DNA from: Cornus controversa
Lineage: Eukaryota > Streptophyta > Magnoliopsida > Cornales > Cornaceae
DNA: 64,000 bases
Assembly (NCBI GenBank): GCA_026545225.1
Contig: CM048853.1
Location: 47,727,755 to 47,791,754 of the forward strand
Reading direction: 5' to 3'
Made by a program: the position numbers and the translations under genes. Below the pieces are notes generated by a model, which was given only the letters and a program-made list of their open reading frames with translations, searched no databases and was not told where the DNA came from. This document shows, in pieces, positions 37,601 to 49,000 of this stretch (its first letter is position 1; every line of letters begins with the position of its first letter).

Positions 37601-39526
37601 CCCTTGAGCGTGACGTGGGGTGCAAGTTTGAATTTATTAGTCCACCATCAGTTGAAGAGGTTTTGGAGTCATCAGCTGAGCAAGTGGTTGCTACCCTTAG
37701 TGGAGTCCATCCTGAGTCTGTGAAGTTTTTCACCCCAACTGCTCAAAGATTGATTGAAGAACGAGGAACAGGTGCTCTAGCAGCTGCATTAGCACAATTG
37801 AGTGGTTTTTCCCGACCTCCCTCATCCCGATCTCTTATTAATCATGAGCAGGTAAATGATGGGTTGACACATTTCTGTTTTCAATTTTAAAGTCCTTAAT
37901 TCTCTTTTTCCTCATCCCGAATGCTGGCAGGGTCAGTAGTGGAGACCCTTGCTTACTCGGGGACTTTGCCTCTAGGCTGTTATCCCAAGATCAAAACTTT
38001 ATAATGCATACAGCTGCAGATATTCTTTCTTGAAAGTTCATTTTAGTTTCCACTTCAAGTTCTTCTTAGTCTAGTTGACCTGTAGGATGCCACTAGTTTG
38101 ATTTAGAACTTTTACCAGTGAGCAAATCTATAGGTTGGTATCATCTGTTATGTATTATTTGCCTCTGTTTTTCAATGCATTTAGCCATTTTTGATTGCAA
38201 GAATCCTTGGATGCTTTTCTACCTTGTGGTTGTGTTCCATGTCCTATTTTAGAACCTTCTATTGATGTTATATTTTCCAGTATCTTGTGCAGCCTTGTGC
38301 AGATAACTGATCATTCAATTTGAAATTGAACCTTGCATTGCAGGGATGGGTAACATTGCAGCTAACACGTGATCCAGGTTCTATTAGAGGGTTCTTTTCT
38401 GCTCGATCTGTCACGGGATTTCTATCTGACGTTTATTCAGCTGCTGCTGATGAAGTTGGAAAAATACACATAATTGCGGATGAAAGGGTTAGTATCTGGC
38501 ACATGTTTGAGTTGATTTGATTTCAAAGTGTCTTCGTTGATGCATTGCTTTGTCCATTGTTGACATCTGTAATGTGTAATACCAGGTTCAAGGAGCAGTA
38601 TTTGATCTTCCGGAGGAGATTGCGAAAGAGCTACTAAATAGGCAGATACCACCTGGAAACACTATTACCAAAATCACCAAGGTGGACCTCATATTGTGGT
38701 CACTGTTTCTTAATATAGCTCTAAAACATATATTGCTTGAGTTGGCTATAATCTGATTGTAGTGCAGTTTATTTATGTATCTAGTAGGAGTCCCAGTATT
38801 AAATTTACTGATGGATACTTGAAATCTGTGTATGTTCATCTGTGTTTGCAGTTGCCTGCTTTGCAAGATGATGGCCCTTCAAGTGACCACTATGGCAGGT
38901 TTTCTAATAGGGATAGGGGTTTCCGAGGAGGTTCAAGGGATAGAAGAGGAGGTTCCAGAACTTCCCGAGGTTGGGGCAGTGGTCGGGACTTTAGTGATGA
39001 TGACAACAAGGATGGTTTTAGGCGTGGTGGTCGGGGAAACAGAGGTGGCAGTAGTTGGTCTCGGAACTCAAGAAGCACTGGGAATGATTGGCTAATCGGT
39101 GGTAGAGAAACCAGCTGGTCATCATCCCCTGGAAGTAGGGACAGGTATATCTAGCTCCTGTTTACATATGAAGTATTTCTCTAAAGAACCTAGGCAATGC
39201 ATCTTCGTCTTCTGTCATCATTCATAACTTTATAGAAGAATTTGACATAATTTAATGAAAATTGGGATGGGTTGGGGCTATACGCATGCCTTCAGGTCCC
39301 CCAAGATAATTGTTCTGGAACATTACTGGATTTTTTAGTTTAATCCTCAGAGATGGAAATTGATCCATTATTGTCATTTAATTCACCATATGTATGTGAT
39401 AAGTATATCTATTAAAATCTGACATAACATCTGAATTTGCATAACAGAAGCTTTGGGGGTGCATGTTTCAACTGTGGGCGGTCTGGTCACAGGGCATCAG
39501 AGTGCCCCAACAAGCAATCATATTAG
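31617..39526 (+). CDS. RH3: chloroplast DEAD-box ATP-dependent RNA helicase 3 (RH3), 767 aa
   Basis: Ten exons join in frame with GT-AG borders: 31617-32054, 33042-33178, 33260-33674, 35411-35509, 35647-35871, 37474-37851, 38344-38487, 38586-38681, 38852-39144 and 39448-39526 (2304 bases). The start sits in GCCATGGCC. The Ser/Thr-rich N-terminus is a likely transit peptide, followed by an acidic segment. Helicase motifs in order: Q motif with GITSLFPIQ (ends at residue 146), AKTGTGKT (163-170), PTRELA (205-210), TPGRL (252-256), DEAD (276-279), SAT (307-309), TDVASRGLD (424-432) and HRSGRTGR (453-460). Residues about 565-644 form a GUCT domain, followed by a Gly/Arg/Ser-rich tail. A CX2CX4HX4C zinc knuckle (C748, C751, H756, C761) ends the protein. 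RH3 in Arabidopsis and maize acts in plastid 50S ribosome assembly and group II intron splicing and is essential. All motifs are intact. Arabidopsis RH3 is about 750 residues. Confidence 0.97.
34020..34216. mobile_element. 197-bp MITE in RH3 intron 3
   Basis: The termini gagcaatgctatatggagtt and the reverse complement of the right end, gagttatactatcaagaggt, are inverted. The arms continue to 'ggccactggattgag' / 'ctcaatcccactg'. The flanks tatttaaaa at 34011-34019 and 34217-34225 are identical 9-bp target duplications. The terminal GAGCA-TGCTA resembles the 180-bp element at 25.6 kb. Confidence 0.75.
36590..37090. other. possible non-coding insertion in RH3 intron 5
   Basis: The left part (around 36620-36720) is purine-rich ('agagtgaagggaagagagga') and the right part (around 36880-37080) is pyrimidine-rich ('ccatccactttttccatcct'), arranged as a weak inverted repeat. 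No clear target duplication was found. It could be an old MITE. Confidence 0.3.
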
Positions 39527-41000
39527 TTCTATGACTTGCGATACCTGGTTTCCCACTGCTTGTAGACGAGAGACGGGATACTACTGATACTTGTGCTACC
39601 TCCGCCATTGCTGGGCATTGCCTCTGGTATTTTGTTTCTATCCAGTCTGCCCAAAATGTCCGGTAAATTAAGAGAAGTTCTCCGGTGAAGAGTGGAGGGC
39701 AAGCAGCTTCAATCTCTCTCTTCAGCCTCAATATCCCCTTCCCATACCCACCACACAAAAATATGTAATATTTTGACATGCCAATTGTTTTGCTATAATA
39801 GGCAGGTTTATTGTCCACCTATATTGTAATTTTGTTTAGCATTTTTGACCTTATTTCAGCCGTGGTAATTTTGTTGCATTTGGCATTTGGTTTATGCTTT
39901 CAGAATTTGAAGAAAAATGAAATTTGTGTCGAGTGTTTCCAGTGGATCTGCATTCTGCAACTTGGACGAACTGGATCAGCTTGAGTGCTGTCCTAAGATA
40001 GAAATTTTCGGCCTTGCTCGACTCCACTTGGGGTTGAGATTCTAATTTAAGCTCGTGTATTAGAAAATGAAGAGTAATGCTATTTAGACTCTACGGGGTC
40101 AGTGTTAATCTCATCTACTTATGGATAAAACACCTTTTGACTACATAAAACCGCGTGGAAAATAGGTTAGAATATAATTATCCTAAAATGAATTAGGTGG
40201 AAACTAATTAATTTAAGTTTTATCGCTTGGTTTAATTTTCTGGAACAGCTTTTTAATAGAACTATAAAAATTGTTCCTTCGAAATTAGTTCTTTTTTAGA
40301 CTTAAATTTTTTAGAAACAGTTTTTTTTAAAAATGTTTTGAGTGGTTTAAACAAAAGTTAAGCTCACAACAAAAGGAGGAAGTAAAATTGGTTTATTCTG
40401 AAGGGATTATGTGCCAAGTATGAGAGGGCTCTGGGCAAGCATGTTTGGGAGTTGTAACAATGAAAAATTATTAGGTGATTCTGAGGAAATCAGAGCTTGA
40501 CAAATAAGTAAAATTTAAAATAAAGCTGGCACACTTTCTTGTATGTCATGCTCTGATTGATCCAGAATTAATGATTTCGGGAGTACCCAAAATTGTATAT
40601 GTTTGTTGGTGTATTATGAGTTGTTCTAAAGGGCCGAATACTACAAAAAATAATTAATTTGAATTATTCTTGTATTTTTATTAACTTACTTTATAAATAT
40701 ATATGAAACTTTAAAATTACAAAAAAAAAAGAAAAAAAGATTTATCATATATTAGTCTTCACAAGATAGACAGTTTATAGTTGATACTCGAATTTGACTC
40801 GTTAATTTGATTAATTAGTACAAGTAAAATAGTAACGAAAAAGAAAGTACCCACAAGAATTCTTTTGCAGCCTACAATTTAACATAGTTATATGTAAAAG
40901 ACTTAACAATCCCGTGTGTGTATATTTCTACTAAACAAATCCTATAATTATGCATGTCCTTTTTGGACTTTTTAAGTCTAAAAGGGTTGTAGACATAAAC
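39527..41000. other. RH3 3' UTR and RH3-APC13 spacer
   Basis: No recognisable coding sequence. The first few hundred bases are probably RH3 3' untranslated sequence. The rest is AT-rich spacer before the APC13 leader. Confidence 0.5.
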
Positions 41001-41059
41001 AGATCGTGTGTGTGTGGGAGAGAGCATTTTGTCTACACTGTGAGTCTTGTGAGTTTAGA

Positions 41060-42592
41060 CAGAAAAATAGGTTCAAATCGTTCTATCGATTAGTTGCCAA
41101 TTGATCTATATTCAGACAAACTCAGTTTTTCTTCTTGGTATCTTCAGCATTGTTTAAAGTCTCTCCTGATCCATTCGCTTCAAGATCTGAAGCTGTAAGT
41201 ATACCTAACCCTTTTCTCGTCTATCAATTGTTTGATGAAATGCCTCACTAAGACCTTTGTATACTTGTCTTTATGCTTAGATTTTAACAATCGTTGGATC
41301 TTTGAGCACCCTTTTAGGAGCTTTTAGTTGTGCAAGGTGAGACCATTGCTGGAATTCATTTCATTATCTGTACTATATGATTCCAATGAAATATTTCAGA
41401 TGGGTTTCCACTTACCAGTCCTTTTAGACGGTAATGATTATTTCCTCGCATTTTTTGGGCATCGATTGTGGGGATAGAGATGGAATAATAGCAATACTGT
41501 AGATATATGATATCGAAATTGGTTACCATTTGGTTCTCTGTTGGTGGTAAGGAATTTGCTGTTAGTGAAGAAGGTGATGGGGGAATGGAGAATTTTATTT
41601 TGATAGGTGACTTTTGAAGTTTTGATGGTAGTGTCTCATCATCATCCTTTCCTTAATCCCATTGTCGGCCATATGAATTCTTTATCTCCAATCCTTTCTA
41701 TTACGTTCCATTTCAGCTAAATTTAACTTTTCAAAGTCATTTTTGATGGTACTGTATATAGGTACAAATTGATCATTAAAATCGTAGACCCCTAACACCG
41801 TTTCTGTTATAGCTTATTAACACTGGGCTATAGCGGAACTAGTTACTTGGAGATTATGTATTGCATAGATGACTCAAAATAAATGGTTTCATTCATTTTG
41901 TTTAGTTTATAATGTCACGTTCCATTTTTTAAAAAAACCCTGAGCTACTTATAGCTTGTCTGTTATCCAAGACACTTGTAAATCCTGCATAAATGTTATT
42001 TCAATTTGAAGGATGAGAACACAATAAATTTTTTGCATAAAATTTTTACTTAGTGCTGATGCATAACCTACAAATTTGCTTTATTATATGGTTTTCCATG
42101 AAATATTTTGGTGGAGCACATGCATATTTACTAGTGTGTGTGCTTTCATGTCTTAGATGGGTCTTGTGATCACATATTATCTTGGGTTTGGGTGTTAAAG
42201 ATTCATGTGTAGGTTGTAATGTCCAAACTTTTGAAATTAGAGGTTCCTTTTTGTCTCCTGCCATGTCATGTCTCTAATACGAGTTCATAGGGTATTTAAA
42301 AGGATAAAACCCAAAGAATTGGGTGTCAGAGGTTATATTTGCATGTTATTCTCAAATATCCATAACTATGTTTTTCTTGATTTTTAATCCAAAATTTTGT
42401 GAATTTTTATTATTATTTACCTTTTCTTTTTCCTGGGCTATTTACCTATTTATTTCATTTTTGGCCTTGAAAAAGTTCGTGATTAGTTTTTAATATAAAC
42501 TTCTTTTTTGGGTTTTTTTGACAGAGAGAAACTATGATGCCGTCTCCTAGCAAAATTCCAAATTACGAATCATGTCTTGTTGATCACAAGAG
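41060..42592 (+). promoter_or_regulatory. predicted 5'-UTR exons of APC13 with an upstream ORF
   Basis: A probable first non-coding exon ends at 41194 (AGCT/GTAAGT). A second exon is predicted at 42525-42592 between TTGACAG and GTTTGA. The second exon starts an open frame with tandem ATGs at 42534 (MMPSPSKIPNYESCLVDHKR). Splicing to an acceptor at 43215/43216 continues this frame without a stop, past the APC13 ATG in another frame, to a TGA at 43283-43285 (42 codons in all). Exon borders are inferred from splice consensus only. Confidence 0.45.
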
Positions 42593-43241
42593 GTTTGATT
42601 GGCCCTTTATATCCTTCTTTTGGTCCTATTACCCTAAGCAAAGTTAGAAATGAATAAAAAAAGTATAATTTTCTCATCACAACCTGACTTGGCTTGAACT
42701 CTGGTTTTTATCTCAAGTTAGAATTCAGTTACAGTTGGGCCCCAAGCTGAAAGTTTATTCCAAAGGATAGTTTCAACTCTAAATTAACTTAAAACTGCTG
42801 GAAGCAACTGTATTTGTAAAGCAATAGGGATTTGAACCTGAATTAATGGTTAGTACACAGTTTATGACATCTGTTATAAAGCTACGTTCAAGGTCATGCA
42901 AACTGATAGCCAAAATATGCGTGTGAATACAAGTCTTTCCTTTATGCATGTTTATTAATTGGTGGCTCAAATCATTCAAGGACGACTTTATCTATATCTA
43001 GGACCCTGTTTCTCCTCAATTATAAAGTTTCTTGTTGTTATGCAATTCTATTGGCTGTTAATAGAAAAAGAAATTTGCGCAACTCTTTTTCCCCTTGAGA
43101 GATCGTATAAACCTATTGTTGATTACAGTTGGATGGGAATAAAATATGTATTGGTCTTCATCAATTTTGGAATAAATGACCTTAATTCTATCATGTGTGT
43201 CTATACTTCTTGAAGGGAATTAACTGAAGTGAAGAGCAATA

Positions 43242-44494
43242 ATGGCGGAAGTAAGCCTGGGGATTCTTATAGATATAGTGGATGAGGAATGGATGAGAGA
43301 CACTCTACCTGATGATGGTAACACTTTTACTTTCTTGTTCCCAAACTTGCACATTAACACAGTAACATCTCTTTATTTTTGTTCAAATTGTGTTTCCTTT
43401 ACCTTACAGATCTTCCTTTACCACCGGTACTGGAATCTCGGAATGATGACACTGAAGACTCAAGTATGTCTTCCATTACTCATCACGCGTCATTAAAACT
43501 AATACTATTTGAAAATGTTTAGTTTCTTTAGTTTGATGTGTATGTTGATATCCTTGGTACTTATCATCAGCGTATATCTTCATCGATCAATGTTCCAAAC
43601 ACTGAAGGTTTTGAGATAGGTTTGGAAAATATTATTTAAACCTGAATGGGTTGGAAGATTTTGAAAATTATTTGGGGGAATTGGCCTGTTTTTGGTCGCT
43701 TGAACATAATGGATTGTTTTTTTTAAATCAAAAAAATGTATTTCAAGAAAACAACTTTCGCAAATACTGAGGTTTGTGCCGCTTAAAGTAATTGACTGCA
43801 AACATGAATAATTATTTGCACCTGCACGAATTAGTGAAAGAATTTGAATTCTTTTCTTTATGTTGTACTCTAATGAAAGATTTTAGCTGCCAAGCACAGA
43901 ATATCTGTGAAGCTATATGGCTGCTTGACTGGGCCCTATTATCTGTTCATAAAGAGTAGTCCTGATTTTCTCTTGAAATATCATTCATGTGCTGATAGTC
44001 TGGCGCCTGCAAGCTTTTCCCCTGTTATACTTCAAAATGCCTTCCCCCCTTGGTTTAAGAAATATTGATCTTTTATCATCATCTAAAAAAATATAAAAGA
44101 TTTCGGCGAAGTATAATATAGTATTGTGGTGTAAAATAGGGTATAGAAGTATATTGTTCAACTTCAAATATTTACACTTGTAAAATGGTTGAAGTAGCAT
44201 CCATCTGACCAGATTCACACTTGGGGTAATTTAAGGGAAGAAATAGATCAAAATTAACGTGTGTTAGGAAAGATATGTTTGTGTAGTTTAGCTGAATTTT
44301 AGGATTGATAAGCCACCGTGTTTTCTTTAACTCTGTTCTTGTTGATTTTAATTAATGACTTTCTTTCTTTTTTTCATAAGCTCTAATTATTTACTTTCGT
44401 GTTTACCTGTCGGGGATTTTCTCTTTTAATAGATCAGGAGGCACAACAAGTTGATGGAGATACCTGGCACGATCTTGCATTGGGAACTCAATAA
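43242..44494 (+). CDS. APC13: anaphase-promoting complex subunit 13 (BONSAI), 63 aa
   Basis: Three exons, 43242-43317, 43410-43463 and 44433-44494, join in frame (192 bases). The product starts [20 protein letters not shown], continues LPLPPVL, and ends [15 protein letters not shown]. This is the APC13/SWM1 pattern: an N-terminal hydrophobic-acidic helix with DLIDEEW-like residues, a proline-rich LP-LPPV segment and a C-terminal W-DLAL motif. APC13 stabilises the TPR-subunit arm of the anaphase-promoting complex, a nuclear ubiquitin ligase that drives mitotic exit. Length and sequence match the Arabidopsis BONSAI product as I remember it. In Arabidopsis BONSAI is prone to heritable silencing through DNA methylation linked to a nearby LINE. 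The gene is convergent with TWD40-1. Because it is so short, automatic gene finders may miss it. Confidence 0.95.
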
Positions 44495-46057
44495 AGCTTT
44501 TGTGCATTGATTCAAGTTGTCATGAAGTCCAGTTTCTATAAACATTGTAGGGCTTTGTCATGCAGATTTTAACATGTTGGGCGTTAAGTTCAGATAATGC
44601 TGATTATTACAGCTAGTCAAAACTAAATATTTTTCCGATTTTGGAGAAGTTTTGTACGATCCTATTGCTGGCTCATCTACTGCTTTATATTAGAATATGA
44701 TATCTTCTGGTTAAATGGTTCATGAGGCATTATCTAGCGATCTTCTTCCCCACAGGATCTCTTTAATGCTGCTCAAGTCTTTTTAACTTGCACACAGTCC
44801 ATTCATCATAACCAAGCTAAAATCTGAGATGCAGCATATTCTGTTAATTCAGTTTTATATTGGGCCAGAGCAGGAATTTTGAAGTTACTCGTTATGATAC
44901 TTTCTCTACTCCATTGACACTCTTAGAAAATGAGTTACATGTACGGCTAGCCCCATAAAACAACAGGAAATATACTACAAACCACAATAGCAGAAAAGCA
45001 CTATATTATTTCAACTATATATTTCATTTGCTAAAATAATATTATTTCCGGACAAGTCTCAGGAGTAACAGAGCATTGCAAAAGAAATTTAGGCTTGACA
45101 AATCAGTAACAAAAGTATTAAGGCAATGTTCACTTGCATGGAATTGGAATTGGAATTGGAGAAAATTTTATTCACGGACAGGTCATGCAATGAACATCTT
45201 TTTCTCCAATTCCAAATCCAAAGCTCTAATTAATGCAGCCGAACATAGTCTAAGTAGATTCTGATGAACTTAAGACAGAACAATGGATTATTTGTTTGTG
45301 GGAGGTAAGAATGAGCAACCAGAGATGCCCCAATTGCTATAGACAATCCAATACAACCATCTAAACAAAGTTGTCATAAATTATTGTCTACGCACCATAT
45401 CCTCTCCTTTGCACTGGACGGTATAGTGCATACGAAATGGAAGAGGAACTAGATTCTCTTTTGTGCAACACTTTGTCTGTGGGGTCTCTTGTGCATGAGA
45501 GGATCCTAGTTCAATAGAATAGTCGCTAGAAGTAAGCAACACATTCATCCTTTTCAAGCTCTACGGTGTTCTGCAATCAATCTTACAATAAATATGGACC
45601 TCTCTTTATACACTGATCAATTGGAAGCAATGCATGAAATAAGATCTGCTCTCGAAAAAAAAAGGTAATAATTTACGAATAGTTTTTTTTTCCCTAGTAA
45701 AAGATTAATTTATGAATAGTTAAAAAGGTAAAAACCACCAAAGGCTTGTCCTTTTCTCAAGAAGTTAGGAGAAACAACGTTGTTAAGGCTGTTTATGTCA
45801 AAGAAATGGAAGACTTGAAGAGGGAATCAACAATCTTGACAACTTCACCCCAAAAAATTGTTGCCAACGGAAAAAAAAAATATACTATTAAAAATGCTGA
45901 CAAAATTGACAAGTTACAATATTACAAACTGCAAACTTCCACTTCGCGCTGCACAAATGAATTCGAAATCTGGTTACCCAAAAAATCAAGACACTGAAAC
46001 TGTTCTTTTATACAACAAGCAATTGAATGCATGAACCTGGTGGCTCGGATTTTTTTA
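44495..46057. other. convergent spacer between APC13 and TWD40-1
   Basis: The first part is likely APC13 3' UTR. The rest is AT-rich with one small MITE and no coding sequence I can support. The frames at 45076-45264 and 45746-45997 look accidental. Confidence 0.5.
45122..45250. mobile_element. 129-bp Tourist-like MITE
   Basis: The termini ggcaatgttcacttgcat and the reverse complement of the right end, gactatgttcggctgcat, are inverted. An inner pair, ttggaattggag / ctccaattcc, extends the fold. The flanks TAA at 45119-45121 and 45251-45253 fit a PIF/Harbinger 3-bp duplication. Confidence 0.55.
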
Positions 46058-49000
46058 TCAAGCAAAGTCAATCATCGGTGCTTCAGCAGGAACACTACTT
46101 ACCTGAACATTAGGTGGCTGGTGGGGAGCCTCTGCCAGGCTCATAGATGGTGCTGGGACGCTTTCTCCTGGAATGGGCTCCGAAACACTCGTTGAGGATG
46201 AGATAGGAGTTTGATTATCTAAAGTTGGTTCACTCAACTGTGAGGGAACCTGTGCACTTGATTCTGAGGGAACCTGTGGACCCGATTCTGAGGGGACTGG
46301 AGCACTTGATTCTGATGGAGGCAGGGCACTTGATTCTGATGGAGGTGTAGCACTCGGTTCTGATGGAGGAGGTGGAGCACTCGGTTCTGACGGAGGAGGT
46401 GGAGCACTCGATTCTGACAGAGGTGGTGGAGCACTTGATTCTGACGGAGGTTGAGTACTTGCTTCTGTGGCAGTAGGAGCTGGTTCTAATAACAAGGGCT
46501 TGCCTGCTTGTTGTTGTGCACCCTGCGTGGCAGGAACAGGTTTTTTCTGTAAAGGATTGGGACCATACAGGGACACCATCCCTGGAGGAAGAATTTCAAT
46601 TGGTGGTTTCTTCCCTGCTTCTGCAAGACTTGTGAGTTTGGGTTCCTCAAGAGAAGCCAGAAATGCAGCTGCAGCATCCATCTTTGTAGGGTTGTGGTCC
46701 ATCTCCTTCTGTAGCATTTTGTTCCAACTCTGAGCCAAGTTTCTCAATGTTGTCCGACCATGAGCCTGGAGATAATGAGACTGGTTAGATCAAAGTACCA
46801 TATTCGAGGTTAAATAACTGTATGGATAAGCTAATTATACATGGGCATGGAGCACAGCCTCTGCAAGCATCCCAGTTTCTTGCCATGCTTTCTCCATGAG
46901 AACATTGTCTCCCAAAACTGCAGCTGAAAATGCTGCCTCCCGCCCCAAGCCAATTGAGATCAAATTATTTACCAAACTCTGCAAAAAAAAGAGAAAAAAA
47001 CCTGTAAAGGAAACATTAAAATGGTCTAAACCCGCAAGCTGGCATTGTAAAGCCTATAGAGTGCAAACCAGGAAGGTTCTTCAATCTGTTATATAGTATG
47101 AACGACAGAACGAACAAAGTGCAACATAGCAGTCATAAAATGTACACCAATTGACATAGCCAAGCGGCCACATGAGCTAAGAAAATGTGCAAGAGAATTA
47201 ATTATCTTTGCTTGAATCTTAAATGTCACCATTGTGAACAGGGATATCATAGAAAATGTAAATAGTCCCACACAATGATCATTAAAAATTAAATCGGTCA
47301 TTTCAAGAAAAAATCTGTATATGATCCCCGACCATCGATTCCGGCCATAGCATGTATTCTTTTCAATATTAAATGGTTGGTCCTTACTTTCATACACCAA
47401 GAAAAACACAATGGAGTCATTCCATGTTGCATCCCACATCGCCTGGGTATGGTGAAGGACTGTGTGCAAAACAGACAATATTATGTTGGTAGGGTGGGGT
47501 GTTACAAATGGTATCAGAGCTGGGGCCCAGTCGGACATGTGACGGATGGTGCTCACAAGCCCACGAGGGACATGACAATGAGGACACTGACTCTCAAGAG
47601 GGGGTGACCCATGAGGGGGACGACAATGAGGACACTGACTCTCAAGAGGGGGTGATTGTGGCGTCTCACATCGCTTGAGTATGGTGTTCTCTCTTAATGC
47701 TATGAGGCCTTTTGGGGTAAAACCCAAGAACAAAACTGTGCGGAATTGGCCCAAAGCGGACAATATCATACCTTGTGGAGCGGACTGTTACAAATGGTAT
47801 TAGAGTTGGAGCTTAGCCGGACATGTGGCAGATGGTGTGCACAAGCCCATGAGAGAGACAACATCGAGGAGTTGACTCCCAAGAGGGGGTGATTATGGCG
47901 TCCCACATCGCTTGAGTATGGTGAAGGGGATGTGTTCTCTCTAAATGGTATGAGACCTTTGGGGGTAAAACCCAAGAACAAAACTGTACGGGCTTGGCCC
48001 AAAGCGGACAATATCATATCATGTGGAGCAAGCCATTTGAATGGTATTAGAGTTGGAGCCCAGCCGGACATGTGGTAGATGGCGTGTACAAGCCCATGAG
48101 GGAGACGACAGCGAGGACGTTGACTCCCAAGAGGGGGTGATTGTGGCGTCCCACATCGCTTGAGTATGGTGAAAGAGAGTGTGCAAAGCGGACAATATTG
48201 TGTCGGTAGGGTGGGGTGTTACATTCCAATCAAATGGAATGTGATAGAACTTCCCTGTTCTAAACTTTGATCTTAATGAAATCAAATCAAGCAATTTCCC
48301 TCAATCAAATAACAGCTTCTGATCTTAACGAAATATCGAATCAACTAGCAAATATCCCTCAATCAAAGAAGAACTTGCTCGCTTTCAAGAGTATGAGCAT
48401 TATTTTTCAAGTGATAGTAAAGATTGTTAATCAGTTTCAGTAAAATTTTGGCAAAACCAAACTAAAGAGGGAGGGGGGACAGTTTCCTGTAAAGGCTTGA
48501 CTTCTGAGTGAAAATGACTTCTGCATGAAAATTGTGGCAAAACTTTAGGAAGAGATGCGGGGAAAGGGATCCAAAAGTCTTGTAACTTTATCAAGAGTAT
48601 GTACTTCATGCTATTAAAACAAGAAAGATGTTCAAAAAGTTATATATATGAATACATTCTGTACAAGGTAGACCACATGCTTAGATTTGACTAAGATTAT
48701 TGTGTACAATATTATTTGTAAAGATTTATAGAACATTTTTTATAAGAATTAAAATGAGTACATGCAAAATAAAGCAGCTAATGTTTTAAATAGATTTCAC
48801 AGGTTAGAGCAAAAGCTGAATTGGAAGTGACTACATACACTCAGCCGTGTTAATTCTCCATGATTTGCAAGGCGTAAAGCTAGTCCTCTTAACTCATGGC
48901 CCCGTAAAGCTCCCTTCAAAGAACCTGCAGCAGCTAACCTCTTAAGAGCTTCACGAGCAATGTCAGCTTGTCCAGTAGCATCTGCAGCATCAATAAGATC

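Noticed and set aside
47377-48294. Several open frames across 47.1-48.3 kb on both strands
   Set aside because: They are translations of the tandem TRIM repeats and change frame with each unit.
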